This document shows positions 1-9,800 of a DNA stretch of 37,354 nucleotides, one piece after another (the first letter of the stretch is position 1; every line of letters starts with the position of its first letter). The DNA lies in NCBI GenBank assembly GCA_005881575.1, contig VBCA01000051.1:1-37354 (forward strand), in the 5' to 3' direction. The position numbers and the translations under genes are program-made. The notes below the pieces were generated by a model that did not search any database, had not been told where the DNA came from, and worked only from the letters and a program-made list of their open reading frames with translations. Source of the stretch: Betaproteobacteria bacterium (GTDB lineage: Bacteria; Pseudomonadota; Gammaproteobacteria; Burkholderiales; SG8-39).

Positions 1-48
1 TCGCCAGCCCAATGAGCCGGGCAGGCCGCGTGTCGCGCCGGCGGGCTG

Positions 49-57
49 TGCTAGCAT
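49..57 (+). promoter_or_regulatory. possible extended -10 promoter of the TRAP permease gene
   Basis: The sequence TGCTAGCAT has the TG-n extension followed by a 4/6 match to TATAAT, 18 bases before the start codon. No convincing -35 is visible. A strong GAGGAGGGCGG Shine-Dalgarno tract lies just before the ATG at 76. The first 75 bases show nothing else, and the gene may instead be cotranscribed with something upstream of the window. Confidence 0.3.
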
Positions 58-75
58 GCGCGCCGAGGAGGGCGG

Positions 76-2109
76 ATGAGCGAGGTCGCAAAGCCGGGAG
101 CCGATGAGCCGGCAATCGACGCCGAGGCGCTAAAGAAAGCCGAGCAATTCATCGAGGCGGAGGAGGGCGCGAGCAACAAGTTGCCGGGCGCGCTCGGCAT
201 CTTCGTCTCCGTGACGGCCGTGGTGATGTCGTTGTTCCACCTCTACAGCGCATACGCGATCGTGCCGACGCAGGTGCTGCGCCCGGTGCACGTCGGCTTC
301 GTGCTTTTCTTGAGCTACCTGCTGTTCCCCGCCTCGAAGCGCTATCGCCACCGCATCATGTGGTGGGATTGGGTGGCCGCGTTCGCGGCCGTCGCGGTGA
401 TCGCGTACATTCTCCAGGGCGGCGACGATATCTGGGACCGCAACACTTCGCCGGACAGCTGGGACATCGTCTTCGGCGTCGCTCTGATACTCCTGATCCT
501 CGAAGGCATGCGCCGCGCCTCCGGCTGGGTCATGCCGATCGTGGTTGCCTCGTTTGTCCTCTACGCACTTTTCGGCGAGCTGCTTCCCGGTTCCTGGGCG
601 CATCGCAGCTACGAAGTCGGTCGGCTCGTGGGACATCTGTACATGACGCTCGAAGGCATCTTCGGCGTCGCCGTGGACGTTTCTTCCTCGCTCATCATTC
701 TGTTCACGATCTATGGGGCGTTCCTGCAGTTCTCCGGTGCGGGCAAGTTCTTTATCGATTTCTCGTTCTCCGCCATGGGCGGAAAGTCCACCAGCGCCGG
801 CCGTACCGTGGTGCTCGCTTCGTTCCTCCTCGGCGGCCCCTCGGGGAGCGGCGTCGCGACCACGGTGACCCTGGGCTCAGTCGCCTACCCGATGCTCGTC
901 AGGGCGGGCTACGGGAAAGACGCGGCGGGCGGGCTGCTCGCGGCGGGGGGGTTGGGCGCGATCATCTCGCCGCCGGTGCTCGGCGCGGCGGCCTTCCTCA
1001 TCGCCGAGTTCCTCAAGATCTCCTATCTCGATGTGCTCTTGATGGCGACGATCCCGACGTTGCTCTACTACTTCGCGCTCTTCCTCATGGTCGAGATCGA
1101 CGCGCGCAAGTTCGGTATGAGCACGGTGAAGTACGTGCAGGTCGAATCGCTGTGGACTTTGACAAGAAACTACTGGTTCCACTTCCTGTCACTGGTGTCG
1201 ATCGTCGTATTCATGCTCATGGGATATTCGCCCGTGCTGTCGGTGTTCTGGGCCACGGTGTTCTCTTTTGCAACGAGTTTCCTGCATCGCGACTGCGCCT
1301 TGTTCTCCTACGACCTGTTCCGGGGGCGCGAGCCCCTGGTCAAGGGAATCTTCGGGTCGAAATTCTTCAAGGCGCTCGAGGCGGGCTCGACCGGTGTGCT
1401 CAACGTCGCAACCACTTGCGCCGGCGCCGGCATCATCGTCGGCGTGGTGACGCTCACGGGTCTGGGCCTCAAGTTCAGCTCGATCATCATCGACTATGCC
1501 GGGGGCTCGCTGCTGCTGACGGCGATCTACACTTCGCTCATCGTCTGGATCGTGGGGCTTGCCGTCCCGGTGACCGCCTCCTACATCATCTGCGCCGTGA
1601 TCGCTGCGCCTGCCATGATCAAGCTGGGGGTGCCGGACTTCGCCGCGCACATGTTTATTTTCTACTACGCGGTGCTCTCCGAAGTTTCGCCGCCAACCGC
1701 GCTCTCGCCGTTTGCCGCGGCGGCGATCACGGGCGGCGATCCCTACAAGACCACGCTGCAGTCCTGGAAGTACACCCTGCCCGCGTTCCTCGTGCCATTC
1801 ATGTTCGTGCTCGACCCTTCCGGTATCGGGCTGCTGCTCACCGGTTCGATCAAGACTCTCGGAAACGCGGACTGGGGCTCGATCGCCATCGTGACCGTCA
1901 CCGCCGCGCTGGGTATCGCCTCGCTCGCGGGCGGCGTACAAGGTTGGCTCTTCAAGCGCACGACGTGGATCGAACGGCTGATGTTGATCGTCGCAGGGCT
2001 GGCGCTGGTGTACCCGACCACGACGGCTGATATCGTCGGCTTGACTCTGTTCGCGATAGTCGTCGCGATCCAGTTGGCGCGCATTCGCGCCACGCGTCAG
2101 CCTGCATGA
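76..2109 (+). CDS. TRAP transporter permease, fused DctQ-DctM type (TAXI family)
   Basis: This 677-residue polytopic protein would import an organic acid or similar solute with a periplasmic TAXI-type binding protein, driven by an ion gradient. About 45 cytoplasmic residues come first, then a DctQ-like set of membrane helices to roughly residue 200, then a large DctM-like domain. The core from about residue 253 (GGPSGSGVATT, then a Gly/Ala-rich stretch ending ISPPVLGAAAF) is the conserved DctM membrane motif. Fusion of small and large permease subunits in one chain is typical of the TAXI subfamily. The start is fixed by the GAGGAGGGCGG site just upstream. The binding protein is not in the window and may lie just before it. 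The last four bases overlap ogt. Family assignment is firm; the substrate is unknown. Confidence 0.9.
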   Translation: MSEVAKPGADEPAIDAEALKKAEQFIEAEEGASNKLPGALGIFVSVTAVVMSLFHLYSAYAIVPTQVLRPVHVGFVLFLSYLLFPASKRYRHRIMWWDWVAAFAAVAVIAYILQGGDDIWDRNTSPDSWDIVFGVALILLILEGMRRASGWVMPIVVASFVLYALFGELLPGSWAHRSYEVGRLVGHLYMTLEGIFGVAVDVSSSLIILFTIYGAFLQFSGAGKFFIDFSFSAMGGKSTSAGRTVVLASFLLGGPSGSGVATTVTLGSVAYPMLVRAGYGKDAAGGLLAAGGLGAIISPPVLGAAAFLIAEFLKISYLDVLLMATIPTLLYYFALFLMVEIDARKFGMSTVKYVQVESLWTLTRNYWFHFLSLVSIVVFMLMGYSPVLSVFWATVFSFATSFLHRDCALFSYDLFRGREPLVKGIFGSKFFKALEAGSTGVLNVATTCAGAGIIVGVVTLTGLGLKFSSIIIDYAGGSLLLTAIYTSLIVWIVGLAVPVTASYIICAVIAAPAMIKLGVPDFAAHMFIFYYAVLSEVSPPTALSPFAAAAITGGDPYKTTLQSWKYTLPAFLVPFMFVLDPSGIGLLLTGSIKTLGNADWGSIAIVTVTAALGIASLAGGVQGWLFKRTTWIERLMLIVAGLALVYPTTTADIVGLTLFAIVVAIQLARIRATRQPA

Positions 2110-2615
2110 ACCCCGTGAAGCGCACGAGCGCCCCAGGGGCAGCCTATCAGGCGAAACTGCCGACGCCTTTCGCGCTGCTCGGCATCCGCACCGAAGGCGG
2201 CGTGCTCGCGGAAATCACTTTTCTGCCGGAATCGGCCGGAGCGCTTTCGCCGCGGGACCGGCTCGCGGCACGGGCGTGCGCGCAAATCGATCGCTACCTC
2301 GAGGATTCCGAATTCCGCTTCGATCTGCCGATCGCGTTTCAAGGCACGGCGTTTCAGCGCCGCGTCTGGAAGCGAATCTCCGCAATCGACGCGGGACTCA
2401 CGCGCAGCTACGGAGAGATCGCGCGCGAACTGGGGTCCTCGCCGCGCGCGGTAGGGCAGGCCTGCGGCGCCAACCCGGTGCCGCTCGTAGTGCCCTGTCA
2501 CCGCGTGCTCGCTGCCGGCGGCCTCGGCGGATTCGCCCACCACGAACGCGGGTTCCACCTCGCGGTGAAGCGCTGGTTGCTCGCGCACGAGGGCTCCGCC
2601 GGCCGACAGCAATGA
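2106..2615 (+). CDS. ogt: methylated-DNA--protein-cysteine methyltransferase
   Basis: A 169-residue suicide DNA-repair enzyme that takes the alkyl group from O6-alkylguanine (and O4-alkylthymine) onto its own cysteine. The active-site motif VVPCHRV is present, with Cys131, preceded by the helix-turn-helix segment SYGEIARELG (about 101-110) and RAVGQACGANP, which bind and flip the base. Length and domain order (short N-terminal ribonuclease-like domain, then the DNA-binding C-terminal domain) match the Ogt/MGMT family, without an Ada regulatory domain. The ATG overlaps the TRAP permease stop, and its own TGA overlaps the xerD ATG, so the three genes are probably translationally coupled. The link to the permease is likely positional only. 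Confidence 0.93.
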   Translation: MNPVKRTSAPGAAYQAKLPTPFALLGIRTEGGVLAEITFLPESAGALSPRDRLAARACAQIDRYLEDSEFRFDLPIAFQGTAFQRRVWKRISAIDAGLTRSYGEIARELGSSPRAVGQACGANPVPLVVPCHRVLAAGGLGGFAHHERGFHLAVKRWLLAHEGSAGRQQ

Positions 2616-3532
2616 ACGCGGACAACGCCGCGCTGCTGGACGAATTCTGCGATGCCGTCTGGCTTGAGGACGGCCTCGCGAAAAACACGCTCGAATCCTA
2701 CCGCCGCGATCTGACCTTGTTCGCCGGTTGGCACGAGCGGCAAGGCCGCGCGTCGCTGCTGGCGGCGACCGAGGCCGATCTCTCCGAGTATTTCGCGTGG
2801 CGCTACTCTCGGCGCTCCCCCGGGAAGAAGCACGGTATCCGCTCGAGCACCCAGGCGCGGCTGCACTCCAGCCTGAAGCGCTTCTACCGGTTTCTCGCGC
2901 GCGGGCGCCGCATCGAAAACGATCCCACGCTCAAGCTCGATCCCCCCAAGAAGCCGCCGCGCTTTCCGAAGACGCTCTCGGAGCCCGATGTCGAAGCGCT
3001 GCTCGCGCAGCCTGACCCGGGAACGCCGCTCGGCCTGCGCGACCGTGCAATGCTGGAAGTGCTCTACGCGAGCGGGCTGCGCGTCTCGGAGCTCGTTCGC
3101 TTCAAGCTCAGCGAATTGAGCTTCGACATGGGCGTGGTGCGCATTTTCGGCAAGGGCTCGAGGGAGCGCCTCGTGCCTCTCGGGGAGGAAGCGCTCGCTT
3201 GGCTCGCGCGCTATTTGAAGGAAGGCCGCCCCGTGCTTTTGAGGAAGCGGGGCAGTGATTATGTGTTCGTCACGGGGCGCGGCGCCCCCATGACGCGGCA
3301 GGCGTTCTGGCATCTGATCAAGAAGCGCGCCGCGGCCGCGCTTCCGGGCAGATCGCTCTCGCCCCACACGCTGCGCCACGCCTTCGCCACGCATCTGCTC
3401 AACCACGGCGCCGATCTGCGCGTCGTGCAGATGTTGCTCGGCCACGCCGATATCTCGACGACGCAGATCTACACGCACGTTGCGCGCGAGCGGCTGAAGA
3501 AGCTGCACAAGGACCATCACCCGCGCGGGTGA
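2612..3532 (+). CDS. xerD: site-specific tyrosine recombinase XerD
   Basis: A 306-residue tyrosine recombinase, expected to work with XerC at dif to resolve chromosome dimers with FtsK at the septum. The N-terminal SAM-like DNA-binding domain covers about 1-105 and the catalytic domain about 120-300. All catalytic residues are visible: Arg157 (GLRVSEL), Lys181 (GKGSRER), His252 and Arg255 (HTLRHAFATH), His278 (LLGHADI) and nucleophile Tyr287 (IYTHV). The frame is open much further upstream (to 2276), but the ATG at 2612 gives the normal XerD length and overlaps the ogt stop as ATGA. XerC is the alternative, but the housekeeping setting and overall sequence favour XerD. No mobile-element context is present. 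Confidence 0.92.
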   Translation: MNADNAALLDEFCDAVWLEDGLAKNTLESYRRDLTLFAGWHERQGRASLLAATEADLSEYFAWRYSRRSPGKKHGIRSSTQARLHSSLKRFYRFLARGRRIENDPTLKLDPPKKPPRFPKTLSEPDVEALLAQPDPGTPLGLRDRAMLEVLYASGLRVSELVRFKLSELSFDMGVVRIFGKGSRERLVPLGEEALAWLARYLKEGRPVLLRKRGSDYVFVTGRGAPMTRQAFWHLIKKRAAAALPGRSLSPHTLRHAFATHLLNHGADLRVVQMLLGHADISTTQIYTHVARERLKKLHKDHHPRG

Positions 3533-3533
3533 T
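3516..3533. terminator. 18-bp perfect palindrome between convergent xerD and folB
   Basis: ATCACCCGCGCGGGTGAT is a perfect inverted repeat that includes the xerD stop codon. Folded as RNA it gives a 7-bp stem with a GCGC loop from either strand. It lies exactly where two convergent genes meet, as expected for a shared transcript end. No T-run follows on either side, so an intrinsic terminator is not established; RNA 3'-end protection is also possible. Confidence 0.4.
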
Positions 3534-3538
3534 CAGGA

Positions 3539-3898
3539 CTACGCTCGCGATTTCGGTCTTTCTATCGTGACGCCCACGCGCTGCGATTCGCGCAGCGCCC
3601 CGAGCTTGGCGACGCTGACCTTGACGTGCGGCGAGTTGAAGTCTTCCATCAGGAGACTGGCGATCCGCTCCGCGAGGCTTTCAACGAGGCCGAAGCGCTC
3701 TTTCGCCAGCAGGGCGCGTATGTGCTCCACCACCACCCCATAGTCGATGGTATCGCCCACCTTTCCGGTCTTGAAAACCGCGTCCTCCGGGAGGTCGATC
3801 TCGAGGTCGATCTCGATGGTCTGCGGAGCGATCTTTTCGTGGCGGTAAAGACCGATCCATGCCGGCAGGCGCAGCTGGCGGATGAAAACGATATCCAA
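3539..3898 (-). CDS. folB: dihydroneopterin aldolase
   Basis: A 119-residue enzyme of folate synthesis that cleaves 7,8-dihydroneopterin to 6-hydroxymethyl-dihydropterin and glycolaldehyde. The N-terminus MDIVFIRQL..AWIGLYRHEK is characteristic; a catalytic Lys is expected in VAKLGALRES (Lys98), and the pterin-anchoring Glu in LVESLAERI. The reading starts at a TTG with no clear Shine-Dalgarno site. No in-frame ATG lies nearby, and the protein start aligns well with the family, so a TTG start is the best reading. The gene is convergent with xerD and divergent from plsY across 60 bases. Confidence 0.88.
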   Translation of the reverse strand: MDIVFIRQLRLPAWIGLYRHEKIAPQTIEIDLEIDLPEDAVFKTGKVGDTIDYGVVVEHIRALLAKERFGLVESLAERIASLLMEDFNSPHVKVSVAKLGALRESQRVGVTIERPKSRA

Positions 3899-3942
3899 GG
3901 CGGGGCGTCGCGAGCAGGTTTGGAGTTAAACTCTTGCCGCGA

Positions 3943-3948
3943 ATTCTA
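3943..3948 (-). promoter_or_regulatory. candidate -10 box for folB
   Basis: Read on the minus strand this is TAGAAT, followed by TCGCG, 44 bases before the folB start. The same hexamer sits upstream of rpsU, ridA-type and tctC-type genes in this window. The 60-base gap to plsY also holds the small dyad GAGTTAAACTC at 3923-3933. No good -35 is visible for either direction. Confidence 0.35.
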
Positions 3949-3958
3949 GTGGAACACC

Positions 3959-4588
3959 ATGGCCACCGCAGTATTTATTTTGACCGCCTACCTGATCGGC
4001 TCGCTGTCCTTCGCCGTCATCGTGAGTCGCGCCTTTTCGCTTCCCGACCCGCGCACATACGGCTCGGGCAATCCCGGGGCGACCAACGTGCTGCGCACGG
4101 GAAAGAAGCTCGCGGCGCTTCTCACGCTCATCGGCGACGGCGGGAAAGGCTGGCTCGCGGTGTTTCTCTCGGCGCGCTACGCCGCCGGCTACGGCGTGGA
4201 CGCGACGGGCGTCGCGGCCTGCGCGGTCGCGGTATTCCTGGGCCATGTCTTCCCGGTGTTCTTCCGCTTCAGGGGCGGCAAGGGCGTATCCACCGCGGGG
4301 GGCGTCCTGTTCGCGATCAACCCTTTGCTCGGTCTCGGGACCCTCGCGACCTGGATCATCGTGGCGCTCTTCTTTCGGTATTCGTCGCTTGCGGCCATCG
4401 TCTCGGCCGTGTTTGCGCCGCTCTACGCATTTTTCATGTCGCTGCTCGGATTCGAGCTGGGCTTGATGTTGCCGGCGGTGATTCTGATATCGGCGCTGCT
4501 CGTCTGGCGCCACAAGACGAACATTCTCAAGCTCGTCGCCGGGAAGGAACGCCGCATTGGCGAAAAGCGGGAATCGGCGAGCGTCTAG
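3959..4588 (+). CDS. plsY: glycerol-3-phosphate acyltransferase PlsY
   Basis: A 209-residue inner-membrane enzyme that transfers an acyl group from acyl-phosphate to glycerol-3-phosphate, giving lysophosphatidate, the first step of phospholipid synthesis with PlsX. Three signature motifs are visible: [12 protein letters not shown] (about 36-47), [12 protein letters not shown] (about 102-113) and [13 protein letters not shown] near the C-terminus. Five or so hydrophobic helices fit the family topology. The ATG at 3959 gives the standard length. The stop overlaps the tsaD stop region by four bases in convergent orientation. The plsY-tsaD pair is common in Proteobacteria. Confidence 0.95.
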   Translation: MATAVFILTAYLIGSLSFAVIVSRAFSLPDPRTYGSGNPGATNVLRTGKKLAALLTLIGDGGKGWLAVFLSARYAAGYGVDATGVAACAVAVFLGHVFPVFFRFRGGKGVSTAGGVLFAINPLLGLGTLATWIIVALFFRYSSLAAIVSAVFAPLYAFFMSLLGFELGLMLPAVILISALLVWRHKTNILKLVAGKERRIGEKRESASV

Positions 4589-5631
4589 CCGGGTGTTTCA
4601 GGCGGCGCGACGCTCGCCAAGTCCCAGCGCGGCCTGACCGTGAATCCGAGCGGAAGCGCCCGGGCGGCCTCGTCGGCTTTCAATCGCAAGTATCCGGCGA
4701 GCGCGATCATCGCGCCGTTGTCGGTGCAGAACTCCAGCGCCGGGTAGAACACGCTGAATTTGCCGCGCGAAGCGGCGGCATCGAGCACGGAGCGCAAGCG
4801 AACGTTGGCGCCGACGCCCCCCGCCACGACCAGACGATCCAGGCCCGTTGTGCGCATCGCCGCGAGCGATTTTGCAACAAGGACGTCGGCCACGGCCTCC
4901 TGGAACGCCGCCGCCACATCGGCGCGCGTCTGCTCGTCGAGCGCGCGCGTGCGCGTGAGCGTTACAACCGCGGTCTTGAGTCCGCTGAAGCTGAAATTGA
5001 GATCGCCGTTTTTCTCCAGCTGCTCGAGCATCGGGCGCGGAAACGCAAAGCGATCGGACCTGCCTTCTTGCGCAAGCTCGGCGAGCGCGGGCCCCCCCGG
5101 GTAGCCGAGGCCGAGCAGTTTCGCAATCTTGTCGAAAGCTTCGCCTGCGGCGTCATCCAGAGTTTCGCCCAGCATTTCGTAGTCGCCGACACCCGCCACG
5201 CGCATGAGTTGGGTGTGGCCTCCCGAAACCAGCAACGCGACAAACGGAAAGGACGGCGCTTTTTTTTCAAGCAGAGGCGAAAGCAGATGCCCTTCGAGAT
5301 GGTGCACGCCGATCGCCCGGATCCCGAGGCCGAACGCGAAGCTGTTCGCGACGGCGGCGCCCACGAGCAGCGCTCCCGCGAGGCCCGGGCCCTGGGTGTA
5401 GGCGACCGCGTCGAGGTCCGCCTCTCGGGCCCCGGCTTTGCGCAGGACTTCGCGGACGAGAGGGAGCAGACGCCGGATGTGGTCGCGAGACGCGAGCTCC
5501 GGCACGACGCCCCCGTACGCGTCGTGCAGCGCCACCTGCGAATGCAGCGCGTGAGCGAGCAGGCCGCGGAAGCTATCGTAGACGGCCACCCCGGTCTCGT
5601 CGCAGGAAGTCTCGATACCAAGCACGAGCAT
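4585..5631 (-). CDS. tsaD: tRNA N6-adenosine threonylcarbamoyltransferase TsaD
   Basis: A 348-residue ASKHA-fold enzyme. With TsaB and TsaE it transfers the threonylcarbamoyl group from TC-AMP to A37 of ANN-decoding tRNAs (t6A). It opens with [13 protein letters not shown], has the metal-ligand pair His111 and His115 in HHLEGHLL, the nucleotide-binding segments [14 protein letters not shown] and [10 protein letters not shown], and the late TDNGAMIA segment carrying the third metal ligand. Length is normal. It converges on plsY. In related genomes its 5' end usually faces rpsU; here an RND efflux operon lies between them. Confidence 0.96.
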   Translation of the reverse strand: MLVLGIETSCDETGVAVYDSFRGLLAHALHSQVALHDAYGGVVPELASRDHIRRLLPLVREVLRKAGAREADLDAVAYTQGPGLAGALLVGAAVANSFAFGLGIRAIGVHHLEGHLLSPLLEKKAPSFPFVALLVSGGHTQLMRVAGVGDYEMLGETLDDAAGEAFDKIAKLLGLGYPGGPALAELAQEGRSDRFAFPRPMLEQLEKNGDLNFSFSGLKTAVVTLTRTRALDEQTRADVAAAFQEAVADVLVAKSLAAMRTTGLDRLVVAGGVGANVRLRSVLDAAASRGKFSVFYPALEFCTDNGAMIALAGYLRLKADEAARALPLGFTVRPRWDLASVAPPETPG

Positions 5632-5683
5632 GATTTTTCAGCGCTCCTCGGACCGTCGTGTCAGCCGGCAGTCAGCATGTTCC

Positions 5684-5699
5684 TCTAAAATCGCGCCCT
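5684..5699 (+). promoter_or_regulatory. promoter-like motif resembling the rpsU -10 region
   Basis: TCTAAAATCGCGCCCT matches the motif over the rpsU -10 (11298-11314) except for two substitutions and one gap. It lies in the 150-base gap between tsaD and the efflux adaptor, about where the rpsU promoter would be if tsaD and rpsU were still adjacent. It could be a relic of that promoter or the start site for the efflux genes, 83 bases upstream of the adaptor ATG. No good -35 is visible. I see no MerR- or ArsR-type operator and nothing else in 5632-5781 beyond a weak GAGG ribosome site before 5782. Confidence 0.3.
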
Positions 5700-5781
5700 C
5701 ACATGTTTGCACGAATACGGGTCCTCGTGCGTGCTTCGAGCGGGAAACCGGAGTCTATGAGGAAACTGAGGTTTATCGGGT

Positions 5782-6897
5782 ATGAATCGGACGGATTTTC
5801 TTATTGCGCTGATCGGGTCAGCGCTGGTGGCTGGATGCGAGAAGGGGGCGACAGCCGTCACGGCGCCCGCGCCCGAGACTTCTCGTGATCCCGGCGTCCA
5901 CTCGGCGCAGATAGCGGACGCCCAGAAGCAGTATCTCTCCATCGAGGCCGTCGCCGTTTCCCAGGTCGTCGATCTGCTCGCGTTGCCGGGCCGCGTGACG
6001 TTCCGTCCGCAGGCACAATCCGCTATCGGAGCCACAACGGCGGGGCGCGTCGTTGCCGTGCTGGTTCAGGCAGGACAAGTAGTCAAGACCGGGACGGAGC
6101 TCTTGACCATCGAAAGCGCGGACGCGGGGACCGCGCGCGCTACGCTCGATCAGGCAGCCACGAGGCTGGGCAGCGCCGAGAGCGTCTTCAGGCGCCAGGT
6201 CGAGATGGTGGAAAAAGGCGTCGGCCTGGAGTTCGAGCGACAGGAGGCCGAAGCGCGGCTGAAGGAAGCGCGCGCGGAATATGAGCGGGCGCGGAACGCC
6301 GCGGACCTGATCGGATCCGGGCAAGGCATACGGGTTACGGTTCGAGCACCCGCGGACGGTGTGGTGATAACGATTCGCACCGCAGTCGGCGCCACGGTCG
6401 CGCCTGGCGGCGAAGCGTTACTGGAGCTCGGTGATCCGGCTCGCCTGCAGGTGGTCGCGCAGGTTCCGGAGGGCGATTTGCGCCGAATTGCCGTCGGCCA
6501 GGAAGCGGACGTGGAACTGCCGGCGCTCGCCGCCCGTGTTGCAGCACGGGTCGAGAATTTCAACCCTCGCGTGGATCCGGAATCGCGTCGCAGCCAGGTG
6601 TATCTGGCGCTTTCCAAGCGCATCGATGGTTTGCGGGCCGGCATGCTGGCCCAGGTTGCCCTGCGGGTGGGCGCCAAGGCGGACGTCTTGGTCCCGGTCT
6701 CGGCGGTGCTGATCAAGGACGGAAAACGCCGCGTGGTCTACGTGGAGCGAGAGGACGGCAGCTTCGAGGCCCGCGACGTACAGACGGGCCGCAACCAGGA
6801 CGGTCAGGTGGTGATTCTGCAGGGGCTCACGGTGGGCGAAAGGGTGGTGGTGCGCGGCGCCTTGCTGCTCGATACCCAGGCAGAGCAGCTGCTCTGA
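5782..6897 (+). CDS. RND efflux periplasmic adaptor (HlyD/CzcB-type membrane fusion lipoprotein)
   Basis: A 371-residue adaptor linking the inner-membrane RND pump encoded next to the outer-membrane channel. The N-terminus is a lipoprotein signal with lipobox LVAGC (Cys19), so it is lipid-anchored in the periplasm. A biotinyl-lipoyl-like half (GATTAGRVVAVLVQAGQVV, about 75-93) is followed by a charged coiled-coil hairpin (about 115-170) and a second lipoyl half (VRAPADGVV), then beta-barrel and membrane-proximal domains. There is no His-rich N-terminal metal-binding extension like those of some CzcB proteins. It is separated from the pump gene by two bases. Family is firm; the substrate is inferred from the pump. 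Confidence 0.88.
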   Translation: MNRTDFLIALIGSALVAGCEKGATAVTAPAPETSRDPGVHSAQIADAQKQYLSIEAVAVSQVVDLLALPGRVTFRPQAQSAIGATTAGRVVAVLVQAGQVVKTGTELLTIESADAGTARATLDQAATRLGSAESVFRRQVEMVEKGVGLEFERQEAEARLKEARAEYERARNAADLIGSGQGIRVTVRAPADGVVITIRTAVGATVAPGGEALLELGDPARLQVVAQVPEGDLRRIAVGQEADVELPALAARVAARVENFNPRVDPESRRSQVYLALSKRIDGLRAGMLAQVALRVGAKADVLVPVSAVLIKDGKRRVVYVEREDGSFEARDVQTGRNQDGQVVILQGLTVGERVVVRGALLLDTQAEQLL

Positions 6898-6899
6898 CC

Positions 6900-9800
6900 A
6901 TGCTCCGCCTCCTCATCGAAACCTGCGTTCACCGCCGCGTTGCGGCGTTGTTTGCCACTTTGGTCGTCGCCGCCTTTGGATTGCGCGCCTACCTCGACAC
7001 GCCCATCGAGGCCTACCCGGATGTCACCAACACCCAGGTCACGGTCATCACCCAGCTCCCCGGCAATGCGCCGGAGGAGATCGAGCGGCGCGTCACCGTG
7101 CCACTGGAGCGCGAGCTGAACGGCACCCCCGGGGTGACCTTGATGCGCAGCGAGAGCCTGTTCGGCCTGTCGCTGATCACCTTGACTTTCTCGGACGACA
7201 CGGCCAGCTTTCCGGCTCGAACCGTGGTCTTGCAACGGGCCGCTGCCGCCGATCTTCCTCAGGGCGTGACCCCGGAGATTGCGCCGGAAGCCACGCCCCT
7301 GGGCGAGGTGTACCAGTTCCGTGTCACGAGCGACCGCCACGATCTCTATCAGTTGCGCTCTGAAATGCAATGGAACATCGTGCGTGTCCTGCGCCAGGTA
7401 CCCGGTGTGGCCGACATCGTGCCCTTCGGGGGCTACCTCAAGGAGATACACATCGAAGCCGACCCAGCGCGCCTGTTCGCCCTGGGCTTGACCTTGGGCG
7501 ATCTCGAACAGGCGATCGCGAAATCCAACCTGAACGTCGGCGGCGGCTTCCTGCGGCACGGCGATCAGGAACTCACGGTACGCGGCATCGGCTTCCTCGA
7601 GTCAGCCGAGGACATCAAGCGCATCCTGCTCAAGAGCAAGGACGGGACTGCGGTGACGCTGGGCGACGTTTCCAATGTGGTGCAGTCTTTCACGCCGCGG
7701 CGCGGCACCGTGGGCGTCGGCCTGGAAAAGGAAGGCATCGAAGGCTTCGTGTGGATGCGGCGCGGCCAGAATCCTTCGCTGGTGCTGGACGGTGTCCACG
7801 ACAAAGTACGCGAGCTGAACGAGACCATCCTGCCCAAGGGCATGCGCATCGAAATTTACTACGACCGCAGCGACCTCGTGGGGCTGACGCTTTCCACGGT
7901 CCACAAGAATCTCCTGAGCGGGTTCGTTCTGGTGGTGGGCGTGGTATGGCTGTTCCTGCGCAGCGTAGTAGGCTCAGCGGCGGTCGCCGTCGTAATACCG
8001 CTCTCCCTGCTGGTGGCCTTCCTCGGCCTTTACGCGCTGGGCCTCCCGGCCAACCTGATCTCGATGGGCGCCATCGATTTCGGCATTCTGGTCGACGGCG
8101 CCGTGGTGCTCGTCGAAAACGTCATCCATGCGCTGCGCCAGGATCGCCCCACCGATCGGCGCGACGTGCTGCGGCTGGTGGTACGTTCAGCAGTGGACGT
8201 GGGGCGCCCCACGCTGTACGCAATGCTGATCATCATCGCCGCTCTGGTGCCGGTATTTACGCTGCAATCGGTCGAGGGACGCATTTTCCGGCCTCTGGCG
8301 CTCACTTACTCCTTTGCCCTGATCGGCGCTTTGGTGTTTGCCCTCACCTTGGTGCCGGCTCTGTGCGCGGCCCTGTTCCGGCCGAGGCACGCCAAGCTCG
8401 AGGAGCCGCCCTGGGTCGAACGGCTGCGGGCACGCTATCGGCGATCTTTGTCATGGCTGCTCGAGCGCAGGGGGAAGGTTCTCGCCGCGGCATTTGTCCT
8501 GCCGGCGCTGGCGGTGCTGACGCTCACGCGTCTCGGCACCGAGTTCCTGCCAGAGCTGGATGAAGGCGACATACAGTTGTTCGTCGAGATGCCGCCGAGC
8601 ATCGCTTTGGAAAAAGGGCAGGATATTCTTCTCGAAGTGCGGCGGCGGATCCTCGCGTTCCCCGAGGTAAGCAAAACCCTGAGCGAGCAGGGCCGGCCCG
8701 AGGACGGCACCGACAACGAAGGTGTCAACATGAGCGAAACCTTCATACGCCTGAAGGCGGTGCGCGAATGGCGCCCGGGTTACGACAAAAGGCGCCTGAT
8801 AGACGAAATGCGCGACTCTCTGACCGAAATTCCCGGCGTGCGTTACAACTTCTCGCAACCGATGAAGGACAACGTCGAGGAAGCGGTCAGCGGCGTGCGC
8901 GGCAAGGTGGTGCTGAAGGTTTTCGGTCCCGATCTGGCGCGAATGCGGACTACCTTGGAACAGGCCAAGGAGGCGCTCAAGGCATTGCCGGGCATCGTCG
9001 ATCTCGACCTCTACCGAGACGCTTCGACGCCGCAATTGCAGGTGCGCTTCGACCGGCAGGCGCTCGCTCGGGCCGGCATTGCGATGGAGGATGCGCAGCG
9101 CACTCTGGAAACCGCCCTTGCCGGGCGCGTCACGACCACGATGTGGGAGGGAGAGCGCCCGGTGCCGGTGCGGCTGATGCTGCCGCTGGACATCCGAGGC
9201 GACATCGATAGGATAGGCGCAGTCACACTCACCGCCGCGTCCGGCGCGCGCGTGCCTCTGCGCGATCTCGCCACGATCCAAGTCGCCAATGGCGTGGCGT
9301 CGATCAACCGGGAAGGCAATAGCCGCTACCTCGCCCTGAAGTTCAACATCGAGGGACGAGACATGGGGTCGGTGGTCAAGGACGCCATCGCCACCGTAAA
9401 GCGCAGCGTGCCGGCGCCCGAAGGATATTACTTCGTCTGGGGCGGCGAGTTCGAAAACCAGCAGCGCGCGCTCGCCCGGCTCAAGATTGTGGTCCCGCTG
9501 GCGGTGCTCGCCGTGCTCGGCCTCCTGTATGCGGCGATGAATTCTGGACGCAGCGCTCTCGCCATCCTGCTGACCGTCCCGTTCGCCCTGACCGGGGGCG
9601 CCTTTGCATTGCTGGCGGCCGGGGTGCCGCTATCGGTGAGCGCGGCGGTGGGTTTCATCGCGCTGCTCGGTCAGGTGTCGCTGATGGGCCTCTTGGTGCT
9701 GAGCGCAGCGGAGGCACGGCGGCGAAGCGGTGAGGAGCTACGGCCAGCATTGGTCGAAGGCGCTAGCGAGCGGCTGCGACCGGTACTCATGGCATCCCTG

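Noticed and set aside
360-2030. 556-residue alternative frame inside the TRAP permease
   Set aside because: Arg/His-rich shadow of a hydrophobic membrane-protein gene.
2276-2611. N-terminally extended XerD from 2276
   Set aside because: The extra 112 residues are the shadow of ogt in another frame; XerD proteins are about 300 residues.
3934-5688. 584-residue plus-strand frame across plsY and tsaD
   Set aside because: It runs out of frame through plsY and antisense to tsaD, both well supported, and its Arg-rich translation is typical of shadow frames in high-GC DNA.
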